NCBI RefSeq assembly: GCF_036785885.1
Contig: NC_092320.1
Span: 16,183,557-16,247,556, forward strand
Length of the DNA: 64,000 bases
Direction of reading: 5' to 3'
Source: Coffea arabica
Taxonomy: Eukaryota > Streptophyta > Magnoliopsida > Gentianales > Rubiaceae
Shown here: piece by piece, positions 48,774-60,600 of the stretch
How the letters are laid out: each line of letters opens with the position of its first letter
Position numbering within the stretch: position 1 is the stretch's first letter
Notes under the pieces: generated by a model
What the model was told of the DNA's origin: nothing
Database searches by the model: none
The model's input: only the letters and a program-made list of their open reading frames with translations
Position numbers and translations under genes: made by a program

Positions 48774-49100
48774 ATCTTTTGCCGTTTTAATGTCGGCAAA
48801 ACGTAAAAAATGCTTATCCTGGCTGGCTGGAGTGCTGCTGATCTTGAAAGAAAGCGATTGGACCATATGAGAAATGTTATGCCGTATGTGCATTATTTGG
48901 CAGCTGAGCAAAGCAAAGGACAGTGGTGGAGGGAGCCAGTCTTGTCTTGTGAACAACTCCTCAGATTTTGGAATCTTTGATCTTTTATGCACTTTTTTTT
49001 TTTTATTGTTTTGAGATCATTTGCTACAGGGATTAACTAACTACATGATCAATTGCTGCCTCTGCAGGTCCTCAATCTTGGGAGTGCGATGAAATTGGAC
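48774..49100. other. Upstream region of the DC1 gene
   Basis: Presumed 5' flank. No TATA box stands out. T-tract at 48991-49004. Confidence 0.4.
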
Positions 49101-49129
49101 CTCTCCGGCAAACATCAGAGATAATATTA

Positions 49130-49540
49130 TACATCTCCTTGATTTAGCTGAAATGAGCAGATAAAATGACATGACAAAGCCAAACAAAATACAGGCAAAG
49201 GTCGCGGAATATGCAAGAGAAAAAGGATGCTGGTCAGGTAAGCACAACCCTTATGTAGTGACAGGTAGCATAAATATTGGATTGCTCTTATTTTGTTCCA
49301 CATGTATCGCAAGTGAATGAAGCTTGTCTTATTAGCAGAGTTAATGGATGTTCATGACTTAAATAAATGTTCCCATTTGCCTTGAACAAAAAAGGCATAC
49401 AAGATATCTATCAAGGTTGAAGTCACAAGAATAACAACAGTAGAAGCAGCTCTTACATTTTCCAGAACAGGCATGGCATGGCATGGCATGGCACAAGTAG
49501 TTTTGCCGACTATCTGACGACCATTTCAGAGAAACTATAG
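49130..49540 (-). pseudogene. Relic of a further DC1 gene
   Basis: Sequence here aligns in order with exon 1 of the gene at 46717-48773. It matches the ATATGCAAGAGAAA(A/G)AGGATGCTG block, then ATTGCT...TTTTGTTCCACA, CGCAAG(C/T)GAA(C/T)GAAGCT and TGGATGTTC(G/A)TG. The frame is repeatedly broken and the Cys/His spacing lost. A (GGCAT)n repeat at 49469-49492 lies in the region corresponding to the Cys-rich core. It is the most decayed member of the cluster. Confidence 0.75.
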
Positions 49541-49582
49541 GCAGCGCATTACCTTACACCCAAGTAAAAGGAAAGTGGTTTA

Positions 49583-50396
49583 GGGTCTGTTTGGTTGGAA
49601 ATAAAATGTTTTCTTTGGAAAAATATTTTCCGTGGAAGTAATTTTTCATGAAAATCATTTCCCTTTCATCATTTTCAGGTGTTTGGTTAACTTATTGAAA
49701 ATATTTTCTTACTTCATTTTTCTGGTGTTTGTTTCTCTTTTGAAACATTTTTACTTTTATCTCTATCTTTACTTTCTACACATTATAACTACATACTTCT
49801 TCCCATGCAAAATAAGAAAATTTATCTCATTGTTTAACTTTAAAAAATCTTGGAGAAATGTATATATGAATAAAAAATATTTCCTTAAGCAATAAACAAA
49901 TTGCTGGCCATTTAGTGTCAAATATCAATCACATGCAATGTTTATTGTGACATATATCTTGCACTCTCACTGCTGAAAGTTTCTCTAGAAAAGAATGTCC
50001 CTATTATACGTAATTAATTATTAGCATAGGATGAGTAGGATGAGATTTTTTTTTTATTTTGAATATACTAGAGGGAGGGTTGGATTGGGTTGGGTTGGGT
50101 GGTACGGGGGAGGGAGTGTAAGGAAGAGGTCTTGGGTTCGAGTCCTGCTGTTTACACTAAAAAAAAAAAAAGGAACATACTATAAAATGTTTTCAGTAAG
50201 TTTGGAACATACTACAGGCGGGATGCATGCATTTCGGAAAACAACTTCAGTAAGTTTGGAAGGGAAGTTATTTTCCATAAGATGAGTGAAAATATTTTAC
50301 ATAGGAAAATGTTTTCAGTAACTTTTGTGCAATCAAATACGGGAAATTAGGAAAATATTTTCCTGCAAAACATTTTCACCTGAAACAAACGGACCC
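49583..50396. mobile_element. Harbinger/Tourist-type MITE (814 bp) with nested SINE
   Basis: The ends GGGTCTGTTTGGTTGGAAA and the complement of GGGTCCGTTTGTTTCAGGTG are inverted repeats flanked by TTA on both sides (49580-49582 and 50397-50399), the target preference of PIF/Harbinger elements. AAAATATTTTCC-type words recur in both orientations inside. Open frames inside are not supported as genes. Confidence 0.8.
50071..50172 (+). mobile_element. Short SINE (about 100 bp) inside the MITE
   Basis: A G-rich body ends with GGGTTCGAGTCCTGCTG, a B-box-like motif, then TTTACACT and a poly(A) tract. The flanks GAATATACTA (50061-50070) and GAACATACTA (50173-50182) form a 10-bp duplication with one mismatch. 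The 5' part is short, so it may be truncated. Confidence 0.75.
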
Positions 50397-50399
50397 TTA

Positions 50400-51674
50400 G
50401 AATCCTTAGTTTTTTTTTTATAGGATTCTTGATTCGTGAGGCAATGAGATTTGATCATCAACCCGATGGCAAGTATAGATTCTACTTCTTCAATTTTCAT
50501 AGCTACTTCAGATCCTTAACTTTGAGGATTCTCCCACCCTAATTCCAATGAGAGAGTTGCTGCCAATATTATTACACATAAGATGCTTTCAGCCGGGAGA
50601 GTGCAAAATCATTCTTCAAAAATTAATCCACTGGAAGAATGACATCTTGCATCAACTCCAAAACTTGATCAGATAGCACATATTAACTTTCACAAGACCC
50701 GGATTGGTCCTAAAAGAGCACATGCCCACCAATTTAACTATTTTCTAATCTGACTTTTTTTTTATGATTTAATAATTAGTTTTCTGAAAAAAAAAAGTTA
50801 TTTAAAACAATATAAAAATTTTCACCAACAATCATGTTATAAACCACCCAATTTTTTGCAAAAAGTTTTAAAAAATATTTGGAAAAAAAAAAGGAGACAA
50901 ACGTGAAAACATTGGTTAAGTTGTACTACATGGGTTATACATACGGTAAGGAGCATGTGTTGATCTTTCGTGTATGTCCATCTCCTGGGATGCAAGAGCC
51001 ATGTCCATGCATTCACCAGGTACCATGCCTATGCATATATCTCGACTATATACATCCACCAGACGCAGATCGAGAGCAACTATAAGGAGAAGAAAGACTT
51101 GTGAATCCCCATGGCAGACAAGCTGTCTTTACCAATAGCAGAGGTGGGGATTTCCTTCACAAGAAACTAAATAATCGAAATGACCATCTAAAACATGGGC
51201 TTCTGATATCTCTTCCAGGTAAAAGTTCTGAAGTTGTAGAGGCTGAATTGTAAGGCTTGGTTAAAAATCATGGCATGAAAAAGCAGAGGTATAAGATTCT
51301 TATTGAATCATCAAATGAACATCTATAAGCACGCAGGTTTTCTATAATATCTCTTCCAGGTAAGCTCTAAAGTTTCTTATCATGGAGCATCTCCACCTCG
51401 CAGGCTATCAAATACTATGCATTTCTCCACGATTAGCTGAAATATGAGAAAAAAATATGGCAGCACAAACAGAAATAAAATGCAGGCGTAGATAGAGGAA
51501 ATTGCAGAACATCACAGCCATTCATCAGACATGTACATGATGTGTAAACAACATACATCCAGCTTATGTTTTTCAATGTTGGACCACACTCTACCTAATA
51601 TACATGGATAAAAGGACAAAAATGCTTAGCCTCATCAGAAGCCTACGAAAAAGAAAACTAATAAAAACGAGTTA
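50400..51674. other. Intergenic, 3' of the ARM-repeat gene
   Basis: No gene recognised. 51360-51500 has weak similarity to 49080-49220 (GATTAGCTGAAATGAG-like words). The 3' UTR of the downstream gene must lie in the right-hand part, but no clear poly(A) signal was chosen. Confidence 0.45.
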
Positions 51675-54600
51675 CTAGGATGTCAGACATGCAAGCAATT
51701 TCTGGCACAGTTGCCTGACCTCCATTGAAGGATCTGATGTGGATATTGTTTGAAGCAATGTTCTTGCTTCCAGCAGTCCCCCTGAAATATTGTGGATAAC
51801 AGCTTCCTCACTTGCCATTAAAGAAGCCAATAACTTGGCACCTGTTATCCTCACCTAATGGACAGGATACAAACACTCATAGGAACGTCACAAGGTAGCA
51901 CCTCAGAAAGAAAACAAGACGTTTTCCAGTAAAAATTTATTACCGAACCAGACTTTAGAGATTCAAGAGCAATAAAAAATTCCTCCAATATGTTGATTTT
52001 TCTTTCCTCAAATCAAATCTTTTCCAGTTTAAACAATTATTTGCTTGCGCGAAAGCAAATCTTGGTGCATGAGTGTCAGAGATGGAAGTTGTTTTGGGTG
52101 TTTTTGGAGGGGGGGGGGCCGGAGGGAAGGACTATATATGCCTTTCAATCCTCCTTTGTTCCTATCATTCTGAACTTTTCCTAAATCTGTGTGTGTATGT
52201 GCGTCAGAGAGAGAGGCTACCATTTAGGCCTGGCCATATTCGCTGAGTTATGGTTGGTAAAATAATTACAATTGTCATACATCAGTTATAAACTCCGTGC
52301 GTGTGCATGTGTCTGTCTGCATAAAAAGCACACAGGTGTATATGTGCATGTGTATGTGAGCAATTCCAATGAGCAACATCCAAAAATATTAAAGGTCACC
52401 GTATTACCTTTTCCACAACATCTGTAAGTGAAGTTAATGCAATCTTCAGAATATCGGAGGAGTAAGGAAGAACTGCAGATTTCAAATGGTACACCGCAGA
52501 GAAGAGAACCTGGTTGCAGGCAGCCCTAATTTCAGATTCTGTAATTGCCTGCCAAAAATGAAGAGATGAGCAGGAAGAATGACAAGCTCATATAGGAAAA
52601 CCTATGAAATAATAACACGAAATACCCTGGTGGAGCAAATGACAGGTGGGAGAATTTTCTGAGCCAATAGCATCTTGCCAGACTCTGAAACCTTCTGACA
52701 AGCACTGATGAGGACATTAGCCATGCAGAGACGAAATGAGATGTGCATCTTTGCTTCTGATTCCTTGTTCCATTTAGCCAATCCAGAAGTAACAGAATCA
52801 TTAGCATTGGCAGTCAATAGTCCAATCACGTAATTGCAGACTGAGCTCTCTAAAGTAACATCCCCTGCATGAGTGGCTTTTAACATAAAAAAGTTTCTTC
52901 CAGATGATTTAAGAAGGAAAAGAGAACACAACAAGCCAAACCCAACCTGAAGATAGGCCCACATCAATCATGCGTGCTTCATCTTTAGTTGAACTTCTTC
53001 CTCGCTTTGAACCTTCTAGTTCAGCACACATCATCCATGACAGGCAATCAATGCATCCATGTTGTGCTTTCAAGACTGAAGATTCCCCAGCAGCCATCAG
53101 AAATCTGACTTAAAGTTTACACCTTATGAGAGATCATCAAGCACTCACCATCGTTTCTATCCATCGAAGGCCAAGATAAAATGGTATTTATAGTCTTCCT
53201 TATTACACTCATGCCAGAATGCTTATATGAATCCTCGCCTCTGACCTATAATCAAAAGGTTGAAATGATAATTTATAAGTTGTAAAAAGAAATGATAACA
53301 AATGTGTGGACAACATGCATTTCCATACCAAGAGCGAAGTGCAAATTGTAAAAAGACAAGACTTTATCTTCATTGTGTCCTCAGCTGTTGCAGCAACTTC
53401 TAGTTGTGAAGAAATTAATGGAATTAACACCTGCAGCATCACCATGGTCAGTATTATAGGGGTTTAAGTGTTGAAACACACATCCACAATGCACACCACA
53501 AATTTTAGAAGCCTAAACCACATCCAGTATGAGAAAATACAGCCAAAGCTGAAGGAGAATCTATCAAGTTACCTTCTCGTGCAAACTAAACTATGGTTTC
53601 AACAAAAATAATTATGAACACCATTTTGTCATGAGTATATTTGTAAGGAGCAGCAATACTGAAATATATAGTAACACATCAAGGAAGTAATCAAACTGAC
53701 TCCGTTAAGTTCTATTACAATTGGTACAGCAACCTCCCCCATCAACATGTCCCGTTAATAAAAGGGACTACTTAATAGATTGTAGATGCACTTATTTACA
53801 ATTTCTCATCTATATTATTGTACTCATAAGGTAATTTTGAACATAGGACACATTATTTGCACAATGTCAACAACTTTTAACTGTGTAAAAGCAATAAAAA
53901 AGAGTGCAAGTAATGCAATACTTCCTTCATCAATAAGCAAGTTTTGCAAATAAAAACAATTCAAAAGAAAGAAAGAAATACATCAGGCCACCATAACGAC
54001 TATTTGAAATTTAAAGGCATAAAGAAGGATCATGTTAGACCACCATTCATTTTGCATATAAAGTATTTAAAGGACAGCAACATATTATGGTTTTAGAGTC
54101 TCAACTTGAAAAAATAGGACTATTCAGGATTGACTAAGAACTAAAGAGAGGTTAGATACAGTATAAAAATGAGGAGATTTTTCTTTTTTGAGTTTTTTTT
54201 TGTTGTGGGGGGGGGGGGGGGGGGGGGGGGGGGAGGACAGATGTCTCTGCAATTGCAAGACAAATTCTGGTAACTCACTGTTACCGCCAACTACATGATT
54301 CACACTATTCAATCATGCTCAATTCAAAACCTTGAAGGTAAAGTGAAGCATGGGATTCCTTGAACTGGCTAATTTACTAAGGAACTCAAGTCTTGTCCAA
54401 TAAGAATGCTGCATTTGGCAAGACTTTGTAGCTGAGGAAACACATTTAGGTTTTGGAAGCTGGGGCAGCGAAAAGAATATTCAGTAACATGAGTTTGGGA
54501 TGCAATGATGAAGAGAAACATAGGACACTTATTGATGGTTCTCTACGAAATCTTACAATTGTTCCCAACAAAAGAAGAACGTCTTCAGCCAACTTCTTTC

Positions 54601-57600
54601 ACTACAGATGGCTGGCAAGGCCACACTCCTGTTGAGGGAGTTCATGTCCATGTTGCTACCTTGCTCAGCAAGCTCCACAAAAACGTGCTTGTCTTTGGGC
54701 AAATCTTTACAAGGCAAAAGAATCTCGAAGCTGGTTTTTCATCATGCAAACGAAATGGAAGACAGACATTTATAGTATCTGCTCATGGACAGACACTAAA
54801 TGGTTGTCTATTCTGGTGGTCTGTGGATTGAGATGAAAGGACAATTCATAAGCTGGAGGAGTCAATTGAAAACTGAAACTCAACACTCTCTGTAAAGCAA
54901 GCTCAGATAAAAATCATTTTTGCTTCCAATCATATACCAGAATTCTTCCCCTCCCCCAGGGCTGTTAAACCTCATCTTGTGGTGGTTTGCTATAGTTCTA
55001 CTAGCAAATAGTACAGCAATTGACAAGTTGCTTTGCTTCAACAACCAACCAGTCTTCCCAGTTCCGCGACGTGTAAGAAGTCCATGACTTCATTATCGTG
55101 CACAAACATTACACGAGATTTAAAAATGCATCTACATTGCACTGTAGCCATTCCAATCAAGAGAGTCTATTTTCTTGAAACAACCATCTCATTCACTGTT
55201 TACTTAAAATAACCATGTTGATCTTTGATTCAGAGCATAAGCAAAACCCCCTCTCTCTGTCTTCAATTTCTACTATTTTCATTTTCTGTCTTAATCAGGT
55301 ATCCACCTTAAGATTAAGATAAGGTCTAATTAAGTTGCTCATTTAACACAAGCAATAGTCATGCACAAACTTCACAAACTTCAACTCCAAAGTGCAAAAA
55401 TTAACACACTCCCACAACCACCAGGCAGTTCCCTTGCTCCATAGAGAAAAGTATGAGTCAATTGATCCCATAAACATAGTTAGAGGCCACTAACCAGTTT
55501 GAAGGTGAAAGACCCACATTAGAACAATATCTTAGGCAACCATTACCATACATAGGGAGTTGGATAATAGTTATTGAAACCACATGTTAGAAACTAACAC
55601 CATTCAGCACGGATAAGGGAGTTTGGCAGGAGCGTAAAGCTAAAACATAAAATAAACTTTGTACTTCTTTACATACATGCGGATGCATGCGCCCGCAAAG
55701 TTCAGCTGCAAGTTTCCGAACATCTTCGAATTCAAACTTGTTGAACGCCCTGAAAAGGTTTAAAATTAGAAACTTAATAATCTTTTTTCACAAGTAGAAG
55801 TTCCAGAATTCTTATTCTTATATACAAACCTGTCAATTAGAAGCGCACCAATGCATTCAGTGTCATCTATGGTTAGACGTCCAGTATCTGGAAGCATAGA
55901 TAGCAGGAAAGCAAATGTAAGTCCAAAGAAATAGCAGATGGACTACTCATTGGTTGAAGGCAGAACAAAGTACATAAAAGCTCAAGTTAGAACATATGCC
56001 ATTACCTAGTCAAAGTGAAAAAGCAAGATGCTTATAAAATGAATAATTCAATATCTGAACAATGGATTTATATACCAACGAGAACAACTGCACATTGAAT
56101 GACACTAAATATCTTTCTACCCAAAAATAAAAAAAGAGGAGAGAATAGGCAATGTGATATCCACATGGATTATCCTTCCGTATCAATAAGAAAACTGTCA
56201 AATCTTCTGTTTCAAACTCTTTTTAGAAAAAATGCAAGCAACAAAAGGCCGATCAGAAATTATAAGAAAAGGAAAACTATATCATTTTATCCACCCATAG
56301 ATGCGTCACACATCACAAAGAGTTAAATCTCTTATTTCCAAGTATATCAGTCACTCATCCTGACAGCAGGAGCGTTTCACAAGATTAATAGAATGTCCAA
56401 ATATCATCACTACAAGCTATCGGCCAATGGAATTTGTAATTATTTAGAAGAAAAAGGAGCACGGGCTTAAGACTAACTATTTATCTATAAAATCATCACT
56501 CATCACATAGAGTTAAACTCTTATTTCCAAGTATATCAGTCACTTGTCCTGACAGCAGGACCGTTCACAAGATTAATAGAATGTTCGAATAACATCACTA
56601 CAAGCTATCGGTCAACGGAATTTGTAATTATTTATAAGAAAGAGGAGCATGGGCTCGAGACTAACTACTAAGCACATGCGTGTATATATATCTATTAAAT
56701 GAAGAGGATGAAGCACCAAAAACCAATAGCAAGAGACAAATCAACAGTAGACATACCATGCACAACACTTTCCTTCAAATGCCCATAAACCAAAGGAGAA
56801 CTGAGATTGTCAAAAACTTTTAGCGGGAGCAGTTTGATTACTAGTAATGGGCAAAGGCGACTAAAGAGAGAATTGAAAGAATCAACATCTTGACAGGTCC
56901 CACTCTCCCCTTTGGAAACGCTCTCCAGAATGCTGCCAAAGAAGGAGATAAATTTAATGGAGATAAAAACCAGAAGAGTTAACTTAATGTATAAAATGTA
57001 AACGAAAAAAAAAAAGATAACAATAAATTTTCCAATGCTTTAAACAAAACAAACCAAATGAACACAACTGTTGATCACATGATGTACAGAATGATGATTT
57101 GCCAAGAACAGGATTCAAACAGTATCAGACACAGTAACATGTACCAATACTTCCTCTAGTTGGATTAGAAAGACGGCAAATCATGAAGCGTTTCATGCAG
57201 AATAACGCATGGAACAACTTATGCTCAAACAGAGAAATATAAGTGCTTATCAGAAAATTAATAATAATAATGATAAAGTTATTTCAATGCTCTTACATGC
57301 TAACAAATTTTTGCCATTTCCATTCTACACAAATGACACAAAAGTTACTATGGAAAAAAATCAGATATAAGGAATTCTGCACTCGTATTAGCTAGACATG
57401 ATAAAAATTTGATGCTCTCCTCTGCTCAAAAGTTTTGGCATTCTTTAAGGAAATGACGCAAAAAGTGAATCTGGAAGAACCATGATAGTGCAAAAAATTC
57501 CTTCCACTAAATAGCTACATATGATAAAGCAATACTTGCAATAAAAGGTAGCAATAATAATACCGGGTATTATGAAAAAAAAATTAATGAAAACATAAAG

Positions 57601-60600
57601 CAGAGAAATTTTGCTGAAACTAACCAAATAGACAACCAGGAAACCGAAAATAAGAGGGCAACTAAAAGAGAACACCTGAGCATGTTCGGTGTAGCAAAAA
57701 TAAGAGAGAACCAAAAATAAGAGGGTAACAAAAATAGAACACCTGAACTAGTTTGGTGCAAATCTAGCCAAGAAATGCAGATCCTATACTAGGACATATG
57801 TCATGATTCAACATTAGTGGTTCACCAAGTTACATTATCTCAATAAGAGACAGGCCAACCAGATTTTTTTTTTAAAAAAAAAGGGAACTCCAATTTCAAA
57901 TCGCACTTGTTGAATTGTGAAGTTGATACAGTTCCGGTTTAGGTCATTTCAGCTGATGAATGATCTTTGATGCATGAGATCCAGAGACAAAGCTTTGAGA
58001 GCTCATATGGCTCCATTCTAAATTATCAATTGTCGGATTTGATACAGATTTATAAAGCAGTATTACAGCAAGAAAGAGACTGAAAATTGCCCAGAACCCT
58101 ATTGAGCACCATAGACCTATGTAAACTGAGTTCAGAAAGCACTCAACTAGAACTAACCAAACAAGGACCTAGCCGCTCCCTTACTGAAGACCAAATGTGG
58201 TTAATAACTGAATCACTAAAGCTGCTGGCAGGAAAATCTTTTATACCAAAATTTGTAAATCAGTTTCTAGCAATTCATCAACCAACCTGAAGCCATATGC
58301 AGAGAACCTAAAACTGGAACAACAGTTCTAATCGATCTAATCTTCTTCTATTCAGGTCCATAGATAGTAACATAAACCTAGGATTACAAACCAAATGCAA
58401 CAGAAAATAGCAGCTCCTAAGGTAATGATACTTTTTGAGAAAACAAATGATTACTACCAACTTCAGGGATATGATTCCCATGGATCAGATTGAAGAATTG
58501 TGAAACAAGATAAACATACTTGTTCTGCCCTTTTGTGTACAGGAGAAGTTGATCAAAGACCAAATCAGCCAAGTCTGCCAGGTGTTCGCTGATGTAACTG
58601 AGAGACCGCACAATAACTGCGTTTGATGGCTCTGCAAAGAGTTTGTCTAACAATGCACTGATCATCACGTTCCAATCTTCAACCTGAAAATTTTCATTCA
58701 CCTAAACTCATTTACACTGGAAATCCAAATATAAGCACTTCAACATTTGGTGCAAAAGGCAACGGAAAAGGAATCATACAAGTCAGTATTGCCAAAACAG
58801 GTGCTATGCAACTATCTGACAACCTTTGGTATTCTACCTATGTGAACATTTTGAGCGAATGCATGTGCCCAACAGATTTTCAGCAAAAAAGCTGCGTACA
58901 GTATTACTCAATATTTTTTATGAGAAATGAATGGAAAGGAAAGGGTGCAGGAACTGCAATTTTGATGCTAACTTCAAAAAATAAATAAATTACCAAAAGG
59001 GCAGTATATGAATGAGATGGGTAGCACTTGAAAGAAAGAAGCATAAGAAGAATATGGATGGAAAGTAATGGATAAGAGACCAACCCACGAGTGTGCTCAT
59101 GTGCTTTAGGGACTGTAAACAGTGTATGTCACACTTGTTTAGGATAAAAAGCTACAGTATGCTGAATCATAAGATGCTCAGAAACAAATAAAAGCTTCTT
59201 AGCCGTAAATGGAAAACATGCCTAAAGAATTGCAGAAGATTGATGACAGTTCTAAGAGGAAAAAGCATCTTTCAAGAGGACGAAGATGAGAGAGAGGCTG
59301 GGAGACCTTCACATTGGCAGCCAGAAAGGCCACACTGTAACCGATAAACATACAAAATGGGACTTACAAGCAACAAGTGATGGAAACCAAGAATCTCTCA
59401 AAGCCTAATTTTCACAAACGAAAACCATTAACTTGCAGAAAACAACTGAGATTATACAAGTTAACCAAAACGAAGCCAATGAATTGGCTGCAGAACTCAA
59501 ATTTGAAAAATTCAGACTTACACGCGGGAGAGAGAGAGATAGAGAGAGAGAGAGACGATAAATGAAATGGAACATAGCATCATAACTCATCCGATACAGT
59601 TGCATCTACTCCATGATCTATTTACAGCTTCAGATCATTAGTCAGACAGAGAGGTTAAATTTTCCCCTAATCATGCCCTAACTTCTTTGCAACTCTCTAC
59701 TTGTTTATAACTCTATCCTACATAACACTACCAAATTTGAGAGTTCCATAGATAGAAGCACCGTGGCTTGTGCAAAAACAAGGATCATAGAGTTAAGAAA
59801 CCAAGCAGCCAGAACTAAATTTTACTTGACAGATAAACCAACAAGAGGTATTCCGCGCTGGTTACAAGATGGAATCGTGTCCTGTCCTACAACCAAGGAA
59901 AATTTTTAAAGTCTTTGAATATGAAATTTAGTCCTTGCCATGTATCATGTATCTACATAAACTATGCTTCAGCGTTGTACAAAGACCTCAAGTTTCCACA
60001 ATACAAAGAACTATGCATGTTGATTGTGAATTCCTCTCTACAATGTAGAAATGCAGAAAAGCATTGCAAGATGCTATTAATGCATCATCAGATATTCAGA
60101 TGTTATTTGTGCACTAGGCCTTAGGATTTTGTCCTTGAGACACCTTAAAAGGTGTGACAATGTGATATCTGACCCTACTTCCATACATCACCACAACCTC
60201 CCATTCAAGGATGGCTGCATGAAAAAGCCATTACCCTATAATATGTACTTCTCTTCTGGTGATCAAATACATGTAAATAGATGAGATATCATCCACATTA
60301 TCCTATTTCAATCCACAACTTTGTCCTTTAAAAACACACAAGCTTCACCCTTTCACTAACAATATGGAAGGCATGGTCTCCATACATCATGCAATTTTTT
60401 AAGCAAACCAATTACATAGTACATTCAAATTTCTGGATAAACAAGCTCAAATGCACATTATCTTCTGTGATCGTGAGATGTCTCCAAGGCTCAGGAAAAC
60501 AGTCAGAGTGAATAGTAAGAAAAGCACATGAAATGGCCTAATTGGCACAAGGCAATGTGCCATCCATGAAAGGGGGCAAGTCATGGCTGGCGCTATGTGC

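Noticed and set aside
50090..50150. Possible tRNA 3' half (GGGTTCGAGTCC)
   Set aside because: Followed directly by poly(A) and flanked by a target duplication, so it is a SINE end.
54453..54831. Plus-strand frames in the large ARM-gene intron
   Set aside because: No family recognised, no introns or promoter, and overlapping frames; considered as transposon remnant but no motif supports it.
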